Positions 25,298 through 36,054 of a stretch of DNA of 64,000 bases are shown one piece after another. The position numbers and the translations under genes were made by a program. Under the pieces are notes generated by a model. It worked only from the letters and a program-made list of their open reading frames with translations, searched no databases and was not told where the DNA came from. This stretch comes from Pseudomonas sp. GV085. GTDB lineage: Bacteria; Pseudomonadota; Gammaproteobacteria; Pseudomonadales; Pseudomonadaceae. Position 1 is the first letter of the stretch. Each line of letters opens with the position of its first letter. The DNA is taken from the NCBI RefSeq assembly GCF_003050925.1, contig NZ_QAOV01000011.1, positions 21,250 through 85,249 of the forward strand, in the 5' to 3' direction.

Positions 25298-26419
25298 ATG
25301 CATAACGTCGTCATCAGCGGCACCGGCCTGTACACCCCGGCCAACAGCATTTCCAATGAAGAGCTGGTGCAGTCTTTCAATACTTACGTCGCGCAATTCA
25401 ACGCCGACAACGCCGATGCCATTGCGCGCGGTGAAGTGCAGGCATTGACCGAATCCAGCGTAGCGTTCATCGAAAAAGCTTCCGGCATCAAGAGCCGCTT
25501 TGTCATGGACAAGGAAGGCATCCTCGACCCGCAACGCATGGCTCCACGCCTGCCTGAGCGCTCCAACGACGAGTGGTCGGTGCTCTGCCAGATGGCCATC
25601 GGCGCGGCCGAACAAGCCTTGCAGCGTGCCGGCAAGACCGCAGCGGACATCGACGGCGTGATCGTCGCCTGCTCCAACCTGCAACGTGCTTACCCGGCCA
25701 TTGCCATCGAAGTCCAGGAAGCGCTGGGCATCCAGGGTTTCGGTTTCGACATGAACGTGGCGTGTTCCTCGGCGACCTTCGGTATCCAGACCGCCGCCAA
25801 CAGCGTGCAACTGGGCCAGGCGCGGGCAGTCCTGATGGTCAACCCGGAAGTCTGCACCGGACACCTGAACTTCCGCGACCGTGACAGCCACTTCATCTTC
25901 GGCGATGCCGCCACCGCGGTGATCATCGAACGTGCTGACCTTGCGACGTCCAGGTACCAGTTCGACATCGTCAGTACCAAGCTGCTGACCAAGTTCTCCA
26001 ACAACATCCGCAACAACTTCGGCTTCCTCAACCGCGCGGCGGAAGAGGGCATCGGTGCCAGGGACAAACTGTTCGTGCAGGAAGGCCGCAAGGTGTTCCG
26101 TGACGTTTGCCCGATGGTGGCCGAGCTGGTCGCAACGCATCTGGAAGAGAACCAGCTCAACGTCAGCGACGTGAAGCGCTTCTGGCTGCACCAGGCCAAC
26201 CTGAGCATGAACCACCTGATCGTCAAGAAACTGCTGGGCCGCGACGCTACCGAACAGGAAGCGCCGGTGATTCTCGATACCTACGCCAATACCAGCTCCG
26301 CCGGCTCCGTGATTGCGTTCCACAAGAACCAGGACGATCTGGCCGCCGGTTCGCTGGCCGTGCTCAGCTCGTTCGGCGCCGGTTATTCGATAGGTAGCGT
26401 GTTGCTGCGCAAATTGTAG
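25298..26419 (+). CDS. Beta-ketoacyl-ACP synthase III, FabH2 (PA3286)-like
   Basis: The 373-residue thiolase-fold enzyme has the KAS III triad C156 (NVACSSATFG), H298 (FWLHQAN) and N331 (TYANTSSAG). It is longer than housekeeping FabH (about 320), with an insert near 30-75 and another near 240-265. It matches the P. aeruginosa PA3286 type, reported to feed octanoyl-CoA from beta-oxidation into fatty acid synthesis. ATG 25298 begins the conserved MHNVVISGTGLYTP; the ribosome site is weak. It is transcribed alone between two repeat pairs. Confidence 0.88.
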   Translation: MHNVVISGTGLYTPANSISNEELVQSFNTYVAQFNADNADAIARGEVQALTESSVAFIEKASGIKSRFVMDKEGILDPQRMAPRLPERSNDEWSVLCQMAIGAAEQALQRAGKTAADIDGVIVACSNLQRAYPAIAIEVQEALGIQGFGFDMNVACSSATFGIQTAANSVQLGQARAVLMVNPEVCTGHLNFRDRDSHFIFGDAATAVIIERADLATSRYQFDIVSTKLLTKFSNNIRNNFGFLNRAAEEGIGARDKLFVQEGRKVFRDVCPMVAELVATHLEENQLNVSDVKRFWLHQANLSMNHLIVKKLLGRDATEQEAPVILDTYANTSSAGSVIAFHKNQDDLAAGSLAVLSSFGAGYSIGSVLLRKL

Positions 26420-26422
26420 GAT

Positions 26423-26520
26423 GTAGGAGCGAGCTTGCTCGCGAAGAACTCAGAGACGCTGCGTTCATCCAGATTGCACGCGTTATCGTTGACGACCTTC
26501 GCGAGCAAGCTCGCTCCTAC
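26423..26520. repeat. Inverted REP-like pair, GTAGGAGCGAGC family
   Basis: Starts four bases after the KAS III stop codon. Its centre shares CGTTATCGTTGACGA with the pair at 25.0 kb, so the two pairs flanking this gene are close copies of each other. Confidence 0.85.
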
Positions 26521-26543
26521 AAGGGAGGGTTGGCAAAAACGAA

Positions 26544-26600
26544 CAGCCCGGCGTTGATGCATCGGAGGATGATGGGGACCGATGCACCAACGCCAGGCTG
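26544..26600. repeat. Large imperfect inverted repeat between KAS III and porin genes
   Basis: Arms of 22 bases (CAGCC-GGCGTTG-TGCATCGG and its complement, two mismatches) enclose a 13-base loop. It may act as a terminator for the KAS III transcript. Confidence 0.5.
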
Positions 26601-26601
26601 T

Positions 26602-26634
26602 AAAAGCGGCCCGGGCTTCCTTGTCCGGGTCGTG
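26602..26634 (-). terminator. Probable terminator of the porin gene
   Basis: Read on the minus strand, a CCCGG / CCGGG stem over a short loop is followed by CGCTTTTAC, shortly after the porin stop. The T-run is short, so confidence is moderate. Confidence 0.5.
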
Positions 26635-26646
26635 TAGCGGGGTGAA

Positions 26647-27978
26647 TCAGAACTTGGCTTCGGCATCCAGTTGCAGGGTGTTGATGTCCGAATCCTTCTT
26701 GTTGATGTTGGCGTTGGTCTGGTCCGAGGTCGCCATGAAGTAGGTCGCGCCCAGGGCGAAGTTCTTGTCCAGATCGTAGCTCACTTTCAGCTTGCTGCCG
26801 CGCGAACCGGTGAATCCGTTGGCGAAGTCAGAGTCGGTGAAGGCGCCAACCACAGCGTTACGCTGCACGTCGCGGTAGTTGTAGTCCACGTTGAAGCCGT
26901 AGAGCCTGGACTTCACACCGGCCAGCCAGCCGGTGTCCTGGTCGTTGCTGGCATCGGTGTTGTTGACGTACTGACCGTAGATCGACAGCGGGACTGGCAG
27001 GTTGCTGAAGTCCAGTTGACCAAAGCCTTCGTACAGTTTGAAGGTTTCGCCCGGGCTGTTGCCGTTGACGGCCAGGGCGCATGGCGTGGTAACGGTGCCG
27101 GAGGTAGGGCAGGCACTGCTGCTGTCGTTGTCGTAGGAGTAGATACTGCCGCCCAGCGTCATTTTCATGCTGTCGGTGATGGCGAAGCGACCACCCAATT
27201 GACCCGCGTACAGACGCAGGTCGTGCTTGAACTGCACGCCTTCGCCGTCGACGTTGTCCTTGAGGGTGTAGTGACCGGCACTACCGAACAGCTCGGTGCT
27301 GCCGCTCAGCGGGTACTTGTAGGTGACGGCCAGGCCTTCCGGGTTGATGTCGCTATCCCAGATGATGTCGCCCATGCTCACCCATTGTTGCGGCATCTTG
27401 CCGCCAACCAGGTGAAGGTTCTTGATTGCGTCCGGGTGGTAGTCGATGTAACCCTGGTCCAGCCAGATCTGCTTCTTGTCGAAGTAGTTGTTCAGGTCCT
27501 GGTTGGTCGAGCGAGCGTCGTCGTTGCTGCCAGTGGCGATACGGATGCCGGTATCGACCTGCGGGTTGATTTCGCTGTAGGCACCCAGGCGGGCACGAAT
27601 GCGCTGACGGTCCTGGTCCTTGTTGTTTGGCACGCCATCGTTGTGCACGGTTTCTTCACGGAAGCGCACGTCACCCTTGAACTGGGTCTTGGCGGCCCAT
27701 GCCAGCTTCTGGTCAAAGGTGCTCAGTGCGTCGGTTTTCTTCGCGGTGGCCGCGATTTGTTCGTTAGTCTCTTGCTGAGCCTGACGGGCGATCTGCTGGT
27801 CTTTCTGATCCCTGGCCAGCTCGGCTTGCAGTTCGCTGTACTGCGCGTTGGTGATCGAGCCGTTAGCCTTGAGCATATCGAGCAGTTTGGCGTCGACTGC
27901 GGCACTGGCCGGAACACTCATGGCCAGCAGCAGGCCACCGCACAAGGCCGCCGCAGTTTTCGTGGAAGCAAGACGCAT
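26647..27978 (-). CDS. Putative outer-membrane porin with N-terminal coiled coil
   Basis: The 443-residue protein starts at ATG 27978 (GGAG 6 bases upstream) with a signal peptide ending ASA-AVDAK near residue 26. A charged helical stretch (about 30-85, rich in Q, E, K and A) resembles a coiled coil, then come amphipathic beta strands to a C-terminal aromatic residue (LDAEAKF). It fits the family simply called putative porin in Pseudomonas. The substrate is unknown. The 280 bases upstream carry no gene and probably hold its promoter. Confidence 0.78.
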   Translation of the reverse strand: MRLASTKTAAALCGGLLLAMSVPASAAVDAKLLDMLKANGSITNAQYSELQAELARDQKDQQIARQAQQETNEQIAATAKKTDALSTFDQKLAWAAKTQFKGDVRFREETVHNDGVPNNKDQDRQRIRARLGAYSEINPQVDTGIRIATGSNDDARSTNQDLNNYFDKKQIWLDQGYIDYHPDAIKNLHLVGGKMPQQWVSMGDIIWDSDINPEGLAVTYKYPLSGSTELFGSAGHYTLKDNVDGEGVQFKHDLRLYAGQLGGRFAITDSMKMTLGGSIYSYDNDSSSACPTSGTVTTPCALAVNGNSPGETFKLYEGFGQLDFSNLPVPLSIYGQYVNNTDASNDQDTGWLAGVKSRLYGFNVDYNYRDVQRNAVVGAFTDSDFANGFTGSRGSKLKVSYDLDKNFALGATYFMATSDQTNANINKKDSDINTLQLDAEAKF

Positions 27979-28258
27979 ATCAATCTCCGAAGATGAGAGC
28001 GGATGACAGAGCCATCCGGGACACAACCGACCGTTAGGGGCGGAAAACAGTGACCGGGTATAACCCGGCGCTCTAAAAACAGGCGCCAGTATCGCGATGG
28101 TTTATGACAGAGCAGTGGCACTGTGATGTCATGTCGATGACGATACAAAGCCGTCGTGAACTATTGAGTTAGAGCGCTGTCGTCGGTTTGCTCGTGTGCA
28201 ATGCAGAGCGATAGGCGATACTCGCGGGGCTTTCACGCCATGAAGAGTGAGGATGGTG

Positions 28259-29383
28259 ATGCCGTTGCAACGTCTGCAAAAACTGTCAGAAATCGCCCCG
28301 CAAACGTGGGACGCACTGGTGCCCGAGACTCAGCCTTTTCTGCGTCACGCCTTTTTGAGCGCACTGGAAGACAGCGGCAGCGTCGGACCCCATACCGGCT
28401 GGCAGCCCGAGCATTTATTGCACGTCGAAGGGGATCGACTGATCGCCGCGCTCCCCGGATACCGCAAGTGGCATTCCTATGGCGAGTACGTGTTCGATCA
28501 TGCCTGGGCCGATGCCTGCGAACGTGCAGGCATCGATTACTATCCCAAGCTGTTGACGGCTGTGCCGTTCAGTCCCGTCAGCGGGCCGCGGCTGTTGGCG
28601 GCCACGGTCGAAGACGGTTTCGAGTTATTGAAAAGCCTGCCGGGCTACCTTGAACTCGAAGGGCTCTCCAGCGCCCACATCAACTTCACCGATCCGTTCA
28701 CCGACGCGGCACTGAGCGAGCAACCGGGCTGGCTGCAGCGCGTTGGCTGTCAATACCACTGGCAGAATCGCGGCTACCGGGATTTCCAAGACTTCCTCGA
28801 TGCGCTCAGTTCGCGCAAGCGTAAACAGATGCGCAAGGAGCGCGAGCAGGTGGCCGGGCAGGGCTTCGAGTTTGAGTGGCTTGAAGGGCGGGAGCTGAGT
28901 CAGGCGCAATGGGATTTCGTCTATGCCTGCTACGCCAATACCTATGCGGTGCGCCGGCAAGCGCCGTATTTGACGCGGGGGTTTTTCAGCCTGTTGGCCG
29001 AACGCATGCCGGAGTCGATTCGCGTGGTGCTGGCCAAACAAGGTTCACGGCCAGTGGCGATGGCGTTCAGTCTGGTGGGGGGTGACCGCTTTTATGGCCG
29101 TTACTGGGGATGCCTGGCGGAGTTCGATCGCCTGCATTTCGAGACCTGTTTCTATCAAGGCATGGACTATGCCATCGCCAACGGTTTCCAGCGTTTCGAT
29201 GCCGGAGCCCAGGGCGAGCACAAACTGATTCGTGGATTCGAGCCAGTCATTACCCATTCCTGGCACTACTTGCGGCATCCCGGATTGAAAGCGGCGGTGA
29301 ACGACTTTCTGGAGCAGGAGCGCCTGGGAGTGTTGGCCTATGCAGAGGAGGCGAAGTCAGCCTTGCCTTATCGACAAGGCTGA
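28259..29383 (+). CDS. FemAB/GNAT-like acyltransferase family protein (DUF482 type)
   Basis: The 374-residue protein has the two-part GNAT fold of the DUF482/FemAB-like family. Diagnostic stretches are FLRHAFLSALEDSGSVGPHTGW near 25, SSRKRKQMRKER near 185, and YWGCLAEFDRLHFETCFYQG followed by DAGAQGEHKLIRGF near 280-325. The reaction is not known; the family may conjugate amino acids or acyl groups. ATG 28259 is chosen with GTGAGGA just upstream, though GTG 28247 and ATG 28253 are also in frame. It converges on aqpZ with an 11-base gap. Confidence 0.75.
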   Translation: MPLQRLQKLSEIAPQTWDALVPETQPFLRHAFLSALEDSGSVGPHTGWQPEHLLHVEGDRLIAALPGYRKWHSYGEYVFDHAWADACERAGIDYYPKLLTAVPFSPVSGPRLLAATVEDGFELLKSLPGYLELEGLSSAHINFTDPFTDAALSEQPGWLQRVGCQYHWQNRGYRDFQDFLDALSSRKRKQMRKEREQVAGQGFEFEWLEGRELSQAQWDFVYACYANTYAVRRQAPYLTRGFFSLLAERMPESIRVVLAKQGSRPVAMAFSLVGGDRFYGRYWGCLAEFDRLHFETCFYQGMDYAIANGFQRFDAGAQGEHKLIRGFEPVITHSWHYLRHPGLKAAVNDFLEQERLGVLAYAEEAKSALPYRQG

Positions 29384-29394
29384 TCTTCAGCGTT

Positions 29395-30093
29395 TCAGTT
29401 TTCTTCTTTGCCCAGCCAGCGATACAACACCCCGCCGAGCACTGCGCCGAGCAGCGGTGCGACCCAGAACATCCACAATTGTTGAATCGCCCAGCCACCA
29501 ACGATCAGCGCCGGGCCGGTGCTGCGTGCCGGGTTGACCGAGGTGTTGGTGACCGGGATCGAGATCAGGTGGATGAGCGTCAGCCCCAGGCCGATGGCAA
29601 TCGGTGCCAGGCCTGCCGGTGCACGTTTGTCGGTGGCACCGAGGATGATCAGGATGAACATCGCCGTCATCACCAGTTCACAGACAAACCCTGCCGCCAT
29701 CGAATAGCCGCCAGGCGAGTGTTCGCCATAGCCGTTGGACGCCAGGCCTCCTGCCAGTTCGAAACCGGGTTTACCGCTGGCAATGAAGTACAGCAGGGTA
29801 GCTGCAATCACGCCGCCAATGACCTGGGCGACGATGTAGGCCGGCAATTCCTTGGCCGCAAAGCGCCCACCCACCACTAGGCCGAGGGACACCGCAGGAT
29901 TGAGATGACAGCCGGAAATATGGCCGATGGCGAAAGCCATGGTCAGCACGGTCAGGCCAAATGCGAAGGACACCCCGAGCAGGCCGATCCCGACATCCGG
30001 AAAAGCCGCCGCCAGCACCGCACTGCCGCAACCACCCAACACCAGCCAGAACGTACCTGCCAACTCAGTCGCCGAACGTTTTAACAGAGACAT
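29395..30093 (-). CDS. aqpZ: Aquaporin Z
   Basis: The 232-residue water channel has six membrane helices and the two NPA boxes at 65-67 (HLNPAVSLG) and 187-189 (SVNPARSTG). R190 directly after the second box and H176 in LTLIHLIS form the narrow water-selective filter of AqpZ rather than a glycerol channel. Length and order match E. coli AqpZ. It is transcribed alone. Confidence 0.92.
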   Translation of the reverse strand: MSLLKRSATELAGTFWLVLGGCGSAVLAAAFPDVGIGLLGVSFAFGLTVLTMAFAIGHISGCHLNPAVSLGLVVGGRFAAKELPAYIVAQVIGGVIAATLLYFIASGKPGFELAGGLASNGYGEHSPGGYSMAAGFVCELVMTAMFILIILGATDKRAPAGLAPIAIGLGLTLIHLISIPVTNTSVNPARSTGPALIVGGWAIQQLWMFWVAPLLGAVLGGVLYRWLGKEEN

Positions 30094-30210
30094 AAGAGAG
30101 TGTCCTTTCGAGATTATGCTGCCTTTAGCATCCAGCCGATGGACTGCAGAACCACCTCCAGAACGTCGAAGTCAGTACAGCACGGTTTTTTCAGAATTCC
30201 AGCAGGCATA

Positions 30211-30252
30211 AAAAACCGCCAGGCCCCGTTGTTGGCGGGGCCTGAGGTTTTC
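30211..30252. terminator. Bidirectional terminator
   Basis: CAGGCCCCG pairs with CGGGGCCTG inside a longer AAAACC...GGTTTT stem, with T-runs on both sides. It lies after the ABC transporter gene (minus strand) and upstream of aqpZ. Confidence 0.7.
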
Positions 30253-30267
30253 TAAAATCTTTCAGCT

Positions 30268-30365
30268 GTAGGAGCGAGCTTGCTCGCGATGGTCGTCAAC
30301 GATAATGCTGAGAGCCTGACACCGCGCGGCGTTCTTTGATCCATCGCGAGCAAGCTCGCTCCTAC
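30268..30365. repeat. Inverted REP-like pair, GTAGGAGCGAGC family
   Basis: Inverted copies of GTAGGAGCGAGCTTGCTCGC with a centre containing GGTCGTCAACGATAA, the complement of the centre motif at 25.0 and 26.4 kb, so this copy is inserted in the opposite orientation. Confidence 0.85.
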
Positions 30366-30388
30366 AGGTAATGTAGCCATCCTGAGGA

Positions 30389-32221
<1,833 letters not shown>

Positions 32222-32265
32222 GTTTTTTTCGCCCGCGAACGGGCTCTCCTTTAAACGGTTTGAGC

Positions 32266-32286
32266 GTTGCCGGCAAAGCCGGCAAC
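32266..32286 (-). terminator. Stem-loop after the cyclophilin gene
   Basis: GTTGCCGGC / GCCGGCAAC with a 3-base loop lies 29 bases after the cyclophilin stop codon. There is no T-run in the first bases after it on the minus strand, so it may be a transcript stabiliser or a weak terminator. Confidence 0.5.
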
Positions 32287-32314
32287 GGCTCGGACATCCT
32301 TGTCCAGCTTAGTC

Positions 32315-32872
32315 TCAGTCGATGCGCTTGGCCGACTTGATGAACACCGGGTCGGCCGGTACGTCCTTCATGCCGCTACGAACGGTGGTTGGCGAATTGA
32401 CGATGATATCGACCACGTCCATGCCTTTGACCACTTTGCCGAACACCGCGTAGCCGTCGCCCTGGTCAAGGAAGTCGTTGTCCTTGACGTTGATGAAGAA
32501 CTGGCTGGTGGCCGAGTCAGGCACCGAGGTACGGGCCATGGACAAGGTGCCACGCACGTTGACCAGGCCGTTCTTGTGCTCGTTCTTGATCGGGTCCTTG
32601 GTGTCTTTTTGCTGCATGGCCTGGGTGAAGCCGCCGCCCTGGACCATGAAACCCGGAATCACCCGGTGGAAAATCGTGTTGTTGTAGAAGCCGCTGTCGA
32701 CGTACTCAAGGAAGTTCCTGGTACTGATCGGGGCCTTGACCGGGTCCAGTTCGATTTCGATCTGGCCATTGGTGGTGTCCAGCAGCACATGCGGGGCCTT
32801 TTCCGGCGTCGCGGCCATCAGGTTGGCGGCAAACAGGACGGAGCCTGCGGCGAGGGCGATTTTTTTCAGCAT
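32315..32872 (-). CDS. ppiA: Periplasmic peptidyl-prolyl cis-trans isomerase, cyclophilin type
   Basis: The 185-residue protein has a signal peptide (1-20, ending NLMA) and a cyclophilin domain. Active-site residues are visible in NNTIFHRVIPGFMVQGGGF (R at the catalytic position) and SQFFINVKDNDFLDQGDGYAVFG. It speeds proline isomerisation of exported proteins. Its start is 3 bases from the hydrolase stop, and with the LysR gene further up it forms a probable LysR-hydrolase-ppiA transcript. Confidence 0.88.
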   Translation of the reverse strand: MLKKIALAAGSVLFAANLMAATPEKAPHVLLDTTNGQIEIELDPVKAPISTRNFLEYVDSGFYNNTIFHRVIPGFMVQGGGFTQAMQQKDTKDPIKNEHKNGLVNVRGTLSMARTSVPDSATSQFFINVKDNDFLDQGDGYAVFGKVVKGMDVVDIIVNSPTTVRSGMKDVPADPVFIKSAKRID

Positions 32873-32875
32873 GGG

Positions 32876-33679
32876 TCAGTGATCCTGAGTGGTGGTGTCG
32901 ACTGTGGTCAGAAATTCCAGCAGCGTCTGGTTGAAGTGTTCCGGCTGGTCCAGCGGCGTGGCGTGGCGGGAATCGGCGATCACCACCAGCCGCGCGTCGG
33001 GCAGCAGTTTGACGTAGTTTTCCTTCAGCGCCACCGGTGTGTAGTCACGGTCGGCACTGACGATGAGGGTTGGACAGGTGACCTTCGAAAGTCGTTCCTG
33101 AACCCCCCAGCCGACAATGGCATTGAAGCTGGCGAGATAAGCATGTTTATCGTTTTTTGCCCAGCGTTCGGCCATCTTTTGTCGCAAGTCGGCCTGCTCG
33201 GGCTTGGGGAACAACTTGCCGCCCAGCGCCTTGCCGATGGTGCCCAGGCTAAGGGCGCGCATCAGGCTCCAGCGCTTGAACCACTGCCAGTAGTCATCGC
33301 GGCTGCGCAGTTTGACCTCGGGCGCGCTGTTGACGATGCACAGGCTCTTGAGCAGTTGCGGCTGATCCACGCCCAACTGGAAGCCGATCATGCCGCCCAT
33401 CGACAGGCCGACATAATGTGCCGGGCCGAGATTGAGGTGCTCGATCAGTGCAATCAGGTCAGCGCTGAATCCGGCAATGCTGTAGCGCTCCCGGGGTTTG
33501 TCCGAACGACCGTGACCGCGCACATCCGGGACAATCACCCGGTAGCGGGTAGCCAGTGCCGGGATCTGTTTTTCCCAGTCCAGCGTGCTGGAACCCAGGC
33601 CGTGGACCAGCAGCAGCGGCGTGCCGTGGCCATATTCCTCATAGTGCAGGTTGCAACCTTCGTGTTCGAAATAGGCCAT
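32876..33679 (-). CDS. Alpha/beta-fold hydrolase
   Basis: The 267-residue protein has the nucleophile elbow GLSMGG (S near 93), the oxyanion-region HGLGSS near 27-32, an acid near D210 (SADRDYTP) and the final histidine in DSRHATPLDQPE. These define a serine alpha/beta hydrolase, perhaps an esterase or lactonase. It sits 14 bases after the LysR gene and 3 bases before ppiA. The substrate is unknown; the resemblance is to PcaD-like enol-lactonases and BioH-like esterases in general. Confidence 0.82.
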   Translation of the reverse strand: MAYFEHEGCNLHYEEYGHGTPLLLVHGLGSSTLDWEKQIPALATRYRVIVPDVRGHGRSDKPRERYSIAGFSADLIALIEHLNLGPAHYVGLSMGGMIGFQLGVDQPQLLKSLCIVNSAPEVKLRSRDDYWQWFKRWSLMRALSLGTIGKALGGKLFPKPEQADLRQKMAERWAKNDKHAYLASFNAIVGWGVQERLSKVTCPTLIVSADRDYTPVALKENYVKLLPDARLVVIADSRHATPLDQPEHFNQTLLEFLTTVDTTTQDH

Positions 33680-33693
33680 GCATACACTCCGTG

Positions 33694-34617
33694 TCAGGCT
33701 TGTTCGGGGGCGGCGAACGGTGCGTCCAGTGGTGCGGTGTCAAACGTACGCAGCAGTTCGATGAGAATCTGCGTAGCTGGCCCGAGCGGTTTGTCCTTGT
33801 TCGAATACAGGTAAAAACTCGGGTTGCGGCTACCGCCCTGATCCAACGGTAGCAGCTTGAGCGTACCTTCCTTGAGTTCCCGTTCGATCATGTGCCGGGG
33901 CAACCACGCAAACCCCAGACCGCTGCTGACGAAGGTTGCGGCGGTGGCCAGGCTGCCGACGGTCCAGCGCTGTTCGGCACCGAGCCAGCCGACGTCCCGT
34001 GGTTGCTGGCGCCCGGAGTCGCGGATCACCACTTGCATCTGGCTTTCCAGGTCCTGGAAGCTCAGTTCGCGGTTGAGGCGGTGCAGGGGATGCTCCGGAT
34101 GGGCGACCGCCACGAACTCGACGTCGCTCAATTCCGCGCCCAGGTAACCGGGAATGCTGAACCCGGTGATGGCCAGGTCGGCCACGCCTTCGAGCAGGAC
34201 TTCCTCCACGCCCGACAGCACTTCTTCACGCAGACGCACCCGGCAGCCACGGCTTTGCGGCATGAACGCGGTCAAGGCGCGGACGAGGCGGGCGCTTGGG
34301 TAAGCGGCATCGACCACCAGGCGCACTTCGGCTTCCCAGCCCTGCTCCATGTGATGGGCCAGGTCTTCCAGCTGACTGGCCTGTTTCACCAATTGCCGGG
34401 AACGGCGCAACAGCACGCCGCCGGCTTCGGTCAGCACGGCTTTGCGCCCGTCGATGCGCAGCAACGGCACGCCGAGCTGATCCTGCATGCGTGCCACGGT
34501 GTAGCTGACCGACGATTGCGAGCGATGCAGTGCCTCGGCGGCCTGGGCGAAACCACCGTGATCGACCACGGCTTGCAGCGTTCGCCATTGATCAAGGGTC
34601 ACGCGGGGCGCTTTCAT
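33694..34617 (-). CDS. LysR-family transcriptional regulator
   Basis: The 307-residue protein has an N-terminal helix-turn-helix (AQAAEALHRSQSSVSYTV at about 20-37) and the effector-binding domain (about 90-295). It is the first gene of the LysR-hydrolase-ppiA run and is divergent, by 49 bases, from a small exported protein gene. Control of either side is possible. No effector can be inferred. Confidence 0.87.
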   Translation of the reverse strand: MKAPRVTLDQWRTLQAVVDHGGFAQAAEALHRSQSSVSYTVARMQDQLGVPLLRIDGRKAVLTEAGGVLLRRSRQLVKQASQLEDLAHHMEQGWEAEVRLVVDAAYPSARLVRALTAFMPQSRGCRVRLREEVLSGVEEVLLEGVADLAITGFSIPGYLGAELSDVEFVAVAHPEHPLHRLNRELSFQDLESQMQVVIRDSGRQQPRDVGWLGAEQRWTVGSLATAATFVSSGLGFAWLPRHMIERELKEGTLKLLPLDQGGSRNPSFYLYSNKDKPLGPATQILIELLRTFDTAPLDAPFAAPEQA

Positions 34618-34666
34618 GTGGAGCTCCTCTTGTCCTAAGCTGGCAGCCCTTACTGGAGGCTGCTGA

Positions 34667-34981
34667 ATGAAAAAATTCTGTTGTGTGCTGCTGGCGCTGC
34701 TGCCGCTGACGGCGATGGCTTACCCGATCGACGTGAAGAAAGACCTCAACGGCATGAAGATCGATTACCAGACCTACGACACGGATAGCGACATCGGCTC
34801 CATTCAGGTGGCCAACTACGGTGACGTCGATGCGAGCTGCAAGGCCGTTTTCATCAATGGCCCTGAAGCTCCGCGCACCCGCAAGATCGACGTACCGGCC
34901 GGCAAGCACAAAAATGCCACCGTCAAATTCACCCGCAGCATCATCAAGCTGCGCATCGAGCTGACCTGCACCCCGAAATGA
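34667..34981 (+). CDS. Small exported protein of unknown function
   Basis: The 104-residue protein has a signal peptide (MKKFCCVLLALLPLTAMA, cut near 18/19) and a mature domain of about 86 residues with two cysteines (ASCKAVF and ELTCTPK) that could form a disulfide. Related Pseudomonas proteins have been labelled 3-phosphoglycerate kinase, which this sequence clearly is not: it is far too short and lacks any nucleotide site. Its start is 49 bases from the divergent LysR gene. Confidence 0.75.
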   Translation: MKKFCCVLLALLPLTAMAYPIDVKKDLNGMKIDYQTYDTDSDIGSIQVANYGDVDASCKAVFINGPEAPRTRKIDVPAGKHKNATVKFTRSIIKLRIELTCTPK

Positions 34982-34992
34982 CCTCGATCTTC

Positions 34993-35032
34993 TGTGGGAG
35001 CGAGGCCCCTCGCCACAGGGCTCGCTCCCACA
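34993..35032. repeat. Short nested inverted repeat, TGTGGGAGCGAG family
   Basis: TGTGGGAGCGAG and CTCGCTCCCACA enclose CGCCACAGG. It lies 11 bases after the small exported protein gene and recurs near 35.95 kb. Confidence 0.75.
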
Positions 35033-35162
35033 GGGGGCAATGTTTGCTTATAAACGAATTTATTGATGGGTTATAGCAATTATTTGCGCTTTTTCATCGA
35101 TATGACTCTGTTTAACCTTCACTCCATCGACCTACAGCATTCTCAGATGGAGGCTACATCCC

Positions 35163-35762
35163 ATGTCCCGCGTTCTGATCATCGAAAGCAGTGCCCGTCA
35201 GCAAGACTCGGTTTCCCGTCAACTGACCCAGACCTTCATCAGCCAGTGGAAAGCCGCTCACCCGAATGACCAGATCACCATCCGGGACCTGGCCGTCAAA
35301 CCGGTGCCGCACCTGGACATCAACCTGCTGGGTGGCTGGATGAAACCCGCCGAGCAGCGCAGCGACATCGAACAGGCGTCCCTGGAACGCTCCAACCAGT
35401 TGACCGACGAATTGCTCGCCGCCGATGTACTGGTGATGGCCGCACCGATGTACAACTTCGCCATCCCCAGCACCCTGAAAGCCTGGCTCGACCATGTACT
35501 GCGGGCCGGCGTGACCTTCAAGTACACCGAAACCGGCCCGCAAGGCCTGCTCAGCGGCAAGCGTGCCTATGTGTTGACGGCCCGCGGCGGCATCTATGCC
35601 GGCAGCACCGCCGATCACCAGGAACCCTACCTGCGTCAGGTCATGGGCTTTATCGGCATCCACGACGTGACGTTCATCCACGCCGAAGGCATGAACCTGG
35701 GCGGTGACTTCCAGGAGAAAGGCCTGAACCAGGCGAACGCCAAGCTCTCGCAAGTGGCCTGA
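35163..35762 (+). CDS. azoR: FMN-dependent NADH-azoreductase
   Basis: The 199-residue flavodoxin-fold protein has the FMN phosphate loop SSARQQDSVS at about 9-18, APMYNFAIPSTLKAWLDHV near 94-112 and the flavin-contact stretch TARGGIYAG near 139-147. These are family signatures of AzoR, which reduces azo and quinone compounds with NADH. Length matches E. coli AzoR (about 200). It is transcribed alone and ends before a strong terminator. Confidence 0.9.
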   Translation: MSRVLIIESSARQQDSVSRQLTQTFISQWKAAHPNDQITIRDLAVKPVPHLDINLLGGWMKPAEQRSDIEQASLERSNQLTDELLAADVLVMAAPMYNFAIPSTLKAWLDHVLRAGVTFKYTETGPQGLLSGKRAYVLTARGGIYAGSTADHQEPYLRQVMGFIGIHDVTFIHAEGMNLGGDFQEKGLNQANAKLSQVA

Positions 35763-35870
35763 CCGGTTAATCGCCAGATAATCGCTGGATGGTCTAGTGA
35801 CCTGGCGCAACCCTTCAAGCCTGTACGCGCATCGAACCTCCCTTCGCACTTGTTGCTCCTGAGTGCTCTT

Positions 35871-35908
35871 GCCCGATTGAACGCTTTAGCGAGATCGGGC
35901 TTTTTTTT
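35871..35908 (+). terminator. Rho-independent terminator downstream of azoR
   Basis: GCCCGAT pairs with ATCGGGC, with GC / GC extension inside, followed by eight T residues; it lies about 110 bases after the azoR stop. Confidence 0.8.
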
Positions 35909-35939
35909 GCCTGCGATTTTATAGACACCCATGTAACCC

Positions 35940-35980
35940 TGTGGGAGCGAGCCCCCTCGCCACAGGGCTCGCTCTCACAG
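35940..35980. repeat. Short nested inverted repeat, TGTGGGAGCGAG family
   Basis: Second copy of the repeat near 35.0 kb, with one mismatch in the right arm (CTCGCTCTCACA). Confidence 0.75.
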
Positions 35981-36054
35981 GTTTTGTGTTGGTTTAGCGA
36001 TCGCGATAAAGGGCAAAAACCGCTATCGTCGCCGCCATTCGAAATGAGGCGAGC

